Shown in pieces: positions 61,801-64,000 of a stretch of 64,000 bases of DNA. Location of the stretch: positions 26,034,583 through 26,098,582 of the forward strand of contig OX393565.1 in assembly GCA_947652115.1 (NCBI GenBank), written 5' to 3'. The notes beneath the pieces were generated by a model, which searched no databases, was not told where the DNA came from, and saw only the letters and a list, made by a program, of their open reading frames with translations. The position numbers and the translations under genes were made by a program. How positions within the stretch are numbered: the first letter of the stretch is position 1; the number at the start of each line of letters is the position of its first letter. Source of the DNA: Blastomussa wellsi (lineage: Eukaryota > Cnidaria > Anthozoa > Scleractinia > Plerogyridae).

Positions 61801-64000
61801 ATTCTTCGTTAATTGAAAATCACGCCGCCTGGAAATCAACAGAAAATGCTTAATTTCCACCTTCATCTTTCCCATAGAGAATCCAAAATGGTGGCATTCA
61901 TGTGGCTGGCGATAATGGCACAATGCAACCGATTCCATTTTCACTGGATCCGACAGGTAATAACAAAACGCAACAAAGAAAGAAAACTCGTCCAGTTTAG
62001 TTAGCATAAAAGGGTCTGTTCGAGAAACAATAGAGTTCTTGTGATTGTAAGACGAAGACGCACTACGAGGTCGAGATTTTTCAATACAAAATTAAGTGGT
62101 GTGCGCGCGTGAACCAGCGTCATTTTGGCGGGAAAACGCGATAGTCGTCGTCATTCTACTACGAGTTTTAGGGAGAATGTCGTTGAGACGATATCTAGTT
62201 TTCGAAATGTTAGTAGTTTTATCATTTTGCGATTAGCAAAAATAACCGTGCTCATTTGAAAGTCGATGAAGGTGAGCTCTGTGCTTATAACAAAATGTAA
62301 GAAATCGTACCCTCCTTTTATGTTCAATCGAACAATCAAACTGCAACTGAGTTGCTTTATTGATAAACCTTATCTTTAGCAGATCGCAAGCGTTATACAA
62401 TAGAGCCAATCTCACTTCAGGAACAAATGAGGGCTCTTGCAAACAGCGTAAGTAGCTGATCATTTCTGATTCATTTTAATTGTTTTGTAGTCCTGCTGTT
62501 GAGTCTGTTAGAAGTGCCTCCATAGCATGTTTGGAATTAAGATCTTTTGCGATTTTATTGAACAAGTTTGTTGACATTGCTCTGAAATTTGTGTTTTTTC
62601 TTTGTTTAATTTCACAGCCTCTTGAAAGACGTTGTTCACTAACATATGGGGTAAGAGATCATTTTGTATTGAACTTCCTAAGCCTGCTTTATAGCTAGCA
62701 TTTACTCGCATTTTGGGCGCGCACAACTGGAGGTAGGGGCAAAAGGAATACACCCATTCCCTCCGCCTATTTTGCCCTGGCGCGGATAAAGTGGAGGAAA
62801 AGTCTTCATTCGCACGGAGGCGCTTGCTACGCAGGCGAAAGATTCATGTATAAACTTTGTGGAACCACTCATTGTCACATTTACATAGATCATCACGTTC
62901 ATGTTAAATGGCCGCCTTTCATTTCCAAAGACAAATCTATCATAAATTTTCCCAACTATAATGATAAAACATTGAATTCTGAACGAAACAGACTCTCACT
63001 CCTTGGCTAGCTTTTGGAGCAGTTTTAAAGTGCATAGTGAATTTATGTTTGCTCAAGTGGATTTTTGAATTGAGAGCTCTCTGGTTTATTTTGCAGGAAG
63101 ATGATGACTTGTTTCCAGCGGATGGTCGAGCAGCGTTGGAAAAACTAAGCGAAGAAGAGAATGACTACAATGAGGTTGTTATACACATTGGACCTTTCTC
63201 ACACATTTGTTATTCTTTGGTGCTCATGCTAATCTGCCCGCCCAGCCTCGTTAGAATGTACAAAGAACAAAAGAACTTGAACTCAGAAATGAGGTTGGGA
63301 GGGCAGATTAGCATGAACACAAAAGAATAGCAAATGCGTAAGAAAGGTGTATGAAAGACAAAATGTACTTGCGATCGATAACCTGATCTTGCGCGCGTTT
63401 CCTCAGAGTCGTTACCAGGCAGAATGACGTCAGATAGGACGTCATACTGACTTGGCAGGTTCTGAGTGGCTGCGAGTGCTTGTACCCAATTTTGATTACA
63501 TAACGATTTTCCCGCTTCGCAGGGCGCTGCACCTCCTGGTGTCACTGTGTCGCGTGGAAGTGACGTCATGCCGGGGGTTCCACGGAAGAGCAGTGTTGTA
63601 ATGTCAGAAGCCAAAGAGCTGAAATTCGAGGAAGCTGAGGAGTTGGACGAAGGCGAAACGAAGGAAGTGATTATCTACCTTCCTCCAAGCCAGGATGACT
63701 TCGACAGTGAAGTTGCCAGGTCAGAAAAATATCGCATGTATGTCCCCATTGTGGGCCTGTCTCGTGACGTGGCAGTGGAGATGAGACCAATCTGTCACAC
63801 CCCTCAAAGCCCCATGCATGCCTCTTCCATCCGGGAATTTAGCTACAGGACCGAGAAACCGTTCTTGTTAAACGAGTTATTCGTAATAGCGCCGCGTGAA
63901 TTAGAACCAAGTTTGGGGTCCTATTTGGACAGCCATACTACGAAGAGTTCTTATAGATTGGAAGGAAACTTTCTGCTGGCGAATCGTGTCAGTGTTACTG
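43666..64000 (+). CDS. MAPKBP1/WDR62: MAPKBP1/WDR62-type WD40 scaffold protein (35 exons seen, 3' end beyond window)
   Basis: WD40 scaffold of the MAPKBP1/WDR62 family. In vertebrates WDR62 acts at centrosomes and spindle poles and binds JNK, and MAPKBP1 modulates JNK and NF-kB signalling; which role applies here is not shown. Exons end-joined in phase give about 1085 codons; human members are about 1515, so roughly the last 400 residues are missing. Family blocks in order: [231 protein letters not shown] and CIFVWKVP. The start ATG at 43666 opens [16 protein letters not shown]; no upstream in-frame alternative is better. One gene here probably represents the state before the vertebrate duplication. 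Confidence 0.94.
45767..45783 (+). repeat. Poly-C tract
   Basis: About 17 C in WD40 gene intron 2. Confidence 0.85.
46389..46403 (+). repeat. AT dinucleotide tract
   Basis: Short (AT)n run in WD40 gene intron 3. Confidence 0.8.
47092..51777 (+). CDS. MAPKBP1/WDR62: WD40 gene exons 5-13: first propeller
   Basis: Exons 47092-47193, 47369-47446, 48342-48380, 48718-48819, 49351-49533, 50039-50109, 50684-50773, 51217-51292, 51664-51777 (residues 105-389). WD-type endings visible are VRIWDM, VNIWNW, VKFWYFD, RVFNP and LYTWDV. Exon 7 is a 39-nt exon ([13 protein letters not shown]) that matches the [13 protein letters not shown] stretch of the family. The introns contain a family A MITE (47995-48158) and a 103-bp foldback (49772-49874). 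Confidence 0.92.
47995..48158. mobile_element. Palindromic MITE, family A, copy 3 (decayed)
   Basis: GGGAGACACTGCTTCATCAC, TTTCCAAACACC, TTTGACGAACTTTG and a GATGAATTATGAATGATTAT tail follow the order of the other two copies, with more differences. It lies in WD40 gene intron 6. Confidence 0.6.
49772..49874. mobile_element. 103-bp foldback element
   Basis: CAGGGCTGTCAC at the left and GTGACAGCCCTG at the right are exact inverted repeats. AATTA lies on both sides (offset by one base on the left), a possible 5-bp target duplication. In WD40 gene intron 9. Confidence 0.7.
52197..54924 (+). CDS. MAPKBP1/WDR62: WD40 gene exons 14-18: join between the propellers
   Basis: Exons 52197-52299, 52623-52660, 52935-53001, 53134-53248, 54833-54924 (residues 390-527). 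Exon 14 reads [20 protein letters not shown] and has the unusual donor GTCAGA. Exons 15-16 ([13 protein letters not shown], then [19 protein letters not shown]) match the family's inter-propeller stretch. Exon 17 ends GDRSGNIR and joins through a split arginine to [20 protein letters not shown], contiguous with the vertebrate order, so no exon is missing in the 1.6-kb intron between them. Confidence 0.9.
52342..52511. mobile_element. MITE family H, 170-bp palindrome
   Basis: The left end GGTGGCAAACAAGGACACAT returns inverted as ATGTGTCCTCCTTTGCCACC. An inner pair AAAATGTTTCTGA / TCAGAAACATTTT makes a second stem. In WD40 gene intron 14, 43 bp after exon 14. Confidence 0.8.
53400..54820. other. 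Large intron 17 of the WD40 gene
   Basis: It holds two CCCTATTTCCGGAC words (about 53801 and 53975) and a related CGGAAATAGG near 54400 in inverse orientation, suggesting a decayed palindromic transposon. No conserved exon is needed here, because the protein is contiguous across the intron. Confidence 0.4.
55029..59263 (+). CDS. MAPKBP1/WDR62: WD40 gene exons 19-26: second propeller
   Basis: Exons 55029-55154, 55776-55849, 56011-56090, 56305-56343, 56805-56880, 57675-57786, 59012-59075, 59224-59263 (residues 528-731). Blades end in [30 protein letters not shown] and CIFVWKVP. Two exons (39 and 40 nt) are very small. The last blade is followed by TTYMQ. Introns here carry most of the gene's family D MITEs and a truncated LINE. 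Confidence 0.92.
55183..55511 (+). mobile_element. MITE family D, copy 4, interrupted by family C
   Basis: The left end AGAGCGAGTTTCAAT of family D runs directly into a family C element. After it the family D body resumes (ACAAAGCACGGGAAATGTGC, then CTGATTGGTTGAACAAGTTG). A nested insertion in WD40 gene intron 19. Confidence 0.65.
55194..55354. mobile_element. Palindromic MITE, family C, copy 3 (nested)
   Basis: CAATAGGCCATTTACGAG at the left and GAAATGGCCAATTG at the right; inside, AAAACGAGTCTAAGTCTAAA is answered by CACTTAGACTCGTTTTG. It sits in family D at a CAATTG site. Confidence 0.75.
56501..56768 (+). mobile_element. MITE family D, copy 5
   Basis: GAAACCAAAGTAATTACTTT, then CAAAGGACGGAGACAATCCA, AAAGCGCGGGAAAACATGCG and the end AATGAAAACCGCTCT. 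Nearly full length. It ends 36 bp before WD40 exon 23. Confidence 0.8.
58185..58935 (+). mobile_element. 5'-truncated LINE with reverse-transcriptase C-terminal end
   Basis: An open frame of about 170 codons starts abruptly as [20 protein letters not shown], continues [18 protein letters not shown] and [14 protein letters not shown], and ends [20 protein letters not shown]...NAV before TAA at about 58695. This is the conserved C-terminal part of CR1/L2/Rex-type non-LTR reverse transcriptases. A 3' untranslated tail ends in AATAAAGGATATGATGATG and a GAT repeat. The frame is intact, so the insertion is fairly young. It lies in WD40 gene intron 24 and is not part of that gene. Confidence 0.88.
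59424..59823 (+). mobile_element. MITE family D, copy 6, with insertion
   Basis: The left half (GATCCAATCACAAGGGACAC, AAAGCGCGGGAAAAAAGCGC with a local duplication of AAAGCGCGGGAAA) is separated from the right end (AACCAAAGCAAACGTGATTT) by about 250 bp of other sequence, which includes the palindrome at 59558-59700. In WD40 gene intron 26. Confidence 0.6.
59558..59700. mobile_element. 143-bp foldback nested in family D
   Basis: AGCAAGCGTTCCCAAGCGAG at the left returns inverted as CTCGCTTGGGAACGCTTGCT at the right, exactly. An inner stem ATTGGGGCGAGA / TCTCGCCCCAAT flanks an 11-base centre. Chance frames on both strands come from the palindrome. Confidence 0.85.
59902..63174 (+). CDS. MAPKBP1/WDR62: WD40 gene exons 27-34: region after the propellers
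   Basis: Exons 59902-59972, 60138-60238, 61067-61134, 61245-61331, 61878-61956, 62380-62447, 62618-62650, 63097-63174 (residues 732-926). They read, among others, [57 protein letters not shown] and [25 protein letters not shown] motifs are shared with vertebrate WDR62. Exon 33 has only 33 nt ([11 protein letters not shown]), placed because its flanks and phase 0 fit; an alternative acceptor at 62490 would put a stop in frame. Predicted to be mostly disordered. Confidence 0.85.
63203..63337. mobile_element. 135-bp foldback element in the last visible intron
   Basis: CATGCTAATCTGCCCGCCCA at the left matches the inverse of GGGAGGGCAGATTAGCATG at the right; outside it, TTTGTTATTCTTTGGTG is answered by ACACAAAAGAATAGCAAA. 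It lies 29 bp after exon 34. Confidence 0.8.
63523..64000 (+). CDS. MAPKBP1/WDR62: WD40 gene exon 35 (continues past the window)
   Basis: After the acceptor GCTTCGCAG the frame stays open for all 478 bases: [20 protein letters not shown], an acidic [20 protein letters not shown] stretch, then [15 protein letters not shown]. The remaining C-terminus, where vertebrate members carry JNK-binding and dimerisation segments, lies outside the window. Confidence 0.88.

Noticed and set aside
62491..62560. An alternative WD40-gene exon after TTTTGTAG
   Set aside because: In the required phase the fourth codon is a stop. The next acceptor (62618) gives an open exon with the right phase.

Overview
This window looks like nuclear DNA of a cnidarian, most likely a stony coral. 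It is AT-rich, its genes are cut into many short exons with GT-AG introns, and its introns and spacers are full of short palindromic transposons, SINE-like repeats and LINE remnants. The organism call is an inference from gene structure and repeat style. No bacterial-type operon, CRISPR array, rRNA or convincing tRNA gene is visible. A 200-base N gap lies at 32191-32390.

Layout. Bases 1-20433 hold no coding gene I can support. They contain a 30-bp perfect hairpin, a LINE 3' tail, palindromic MITEs, a pair of Penelope-like fragments (one with a decayed hammerhead-ribozyme-like motif), a nested 156-bp MITE whose empty site can be read from its sister copy, and a Tigger/pogo-like element. Bases 20434-38880 (+) hold a complete voltage-gated potassium channel of the KCNH/EAG subfamily, assembled here from 11 exons (935 codons, or 915 if one 60-nt exon is skipped). 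Its reading frame has a PAS cap and PAS domain, S1-S6 with a GFGN pore, a C-linker and cyclic-nucleotide-binding homology domain with the YNL intrinsic-ligand motif, and a C-terminal tetramerisation coiled coil. Bases 38881-43665 are an intergenic repeat-rich spacer. Bases 43666-64000 (+) hold the first 35 exons (about 1085 codons) of a MAPKBP1/WDR62-type WD40 scaffold gene that runs off the right edge.

The two genes lie in tandem on the same strand. One acts at the plasma membrane in excitability. The other, by family, acts as a JNK-pathway, spindle or centrosome scaffold. Nothing suggests that they work together. The most unusual material is in the transposon layer: a SINE-like repeat that appears to supply the 5' splice site of EAG exon 9, a 1.29-kb element with two 454-bp inverted arms bounded by TCAGG repeats and with a readable empty site, and the Penelope/hammerhead remnants. 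I did not find a clearly new multi-gene system.
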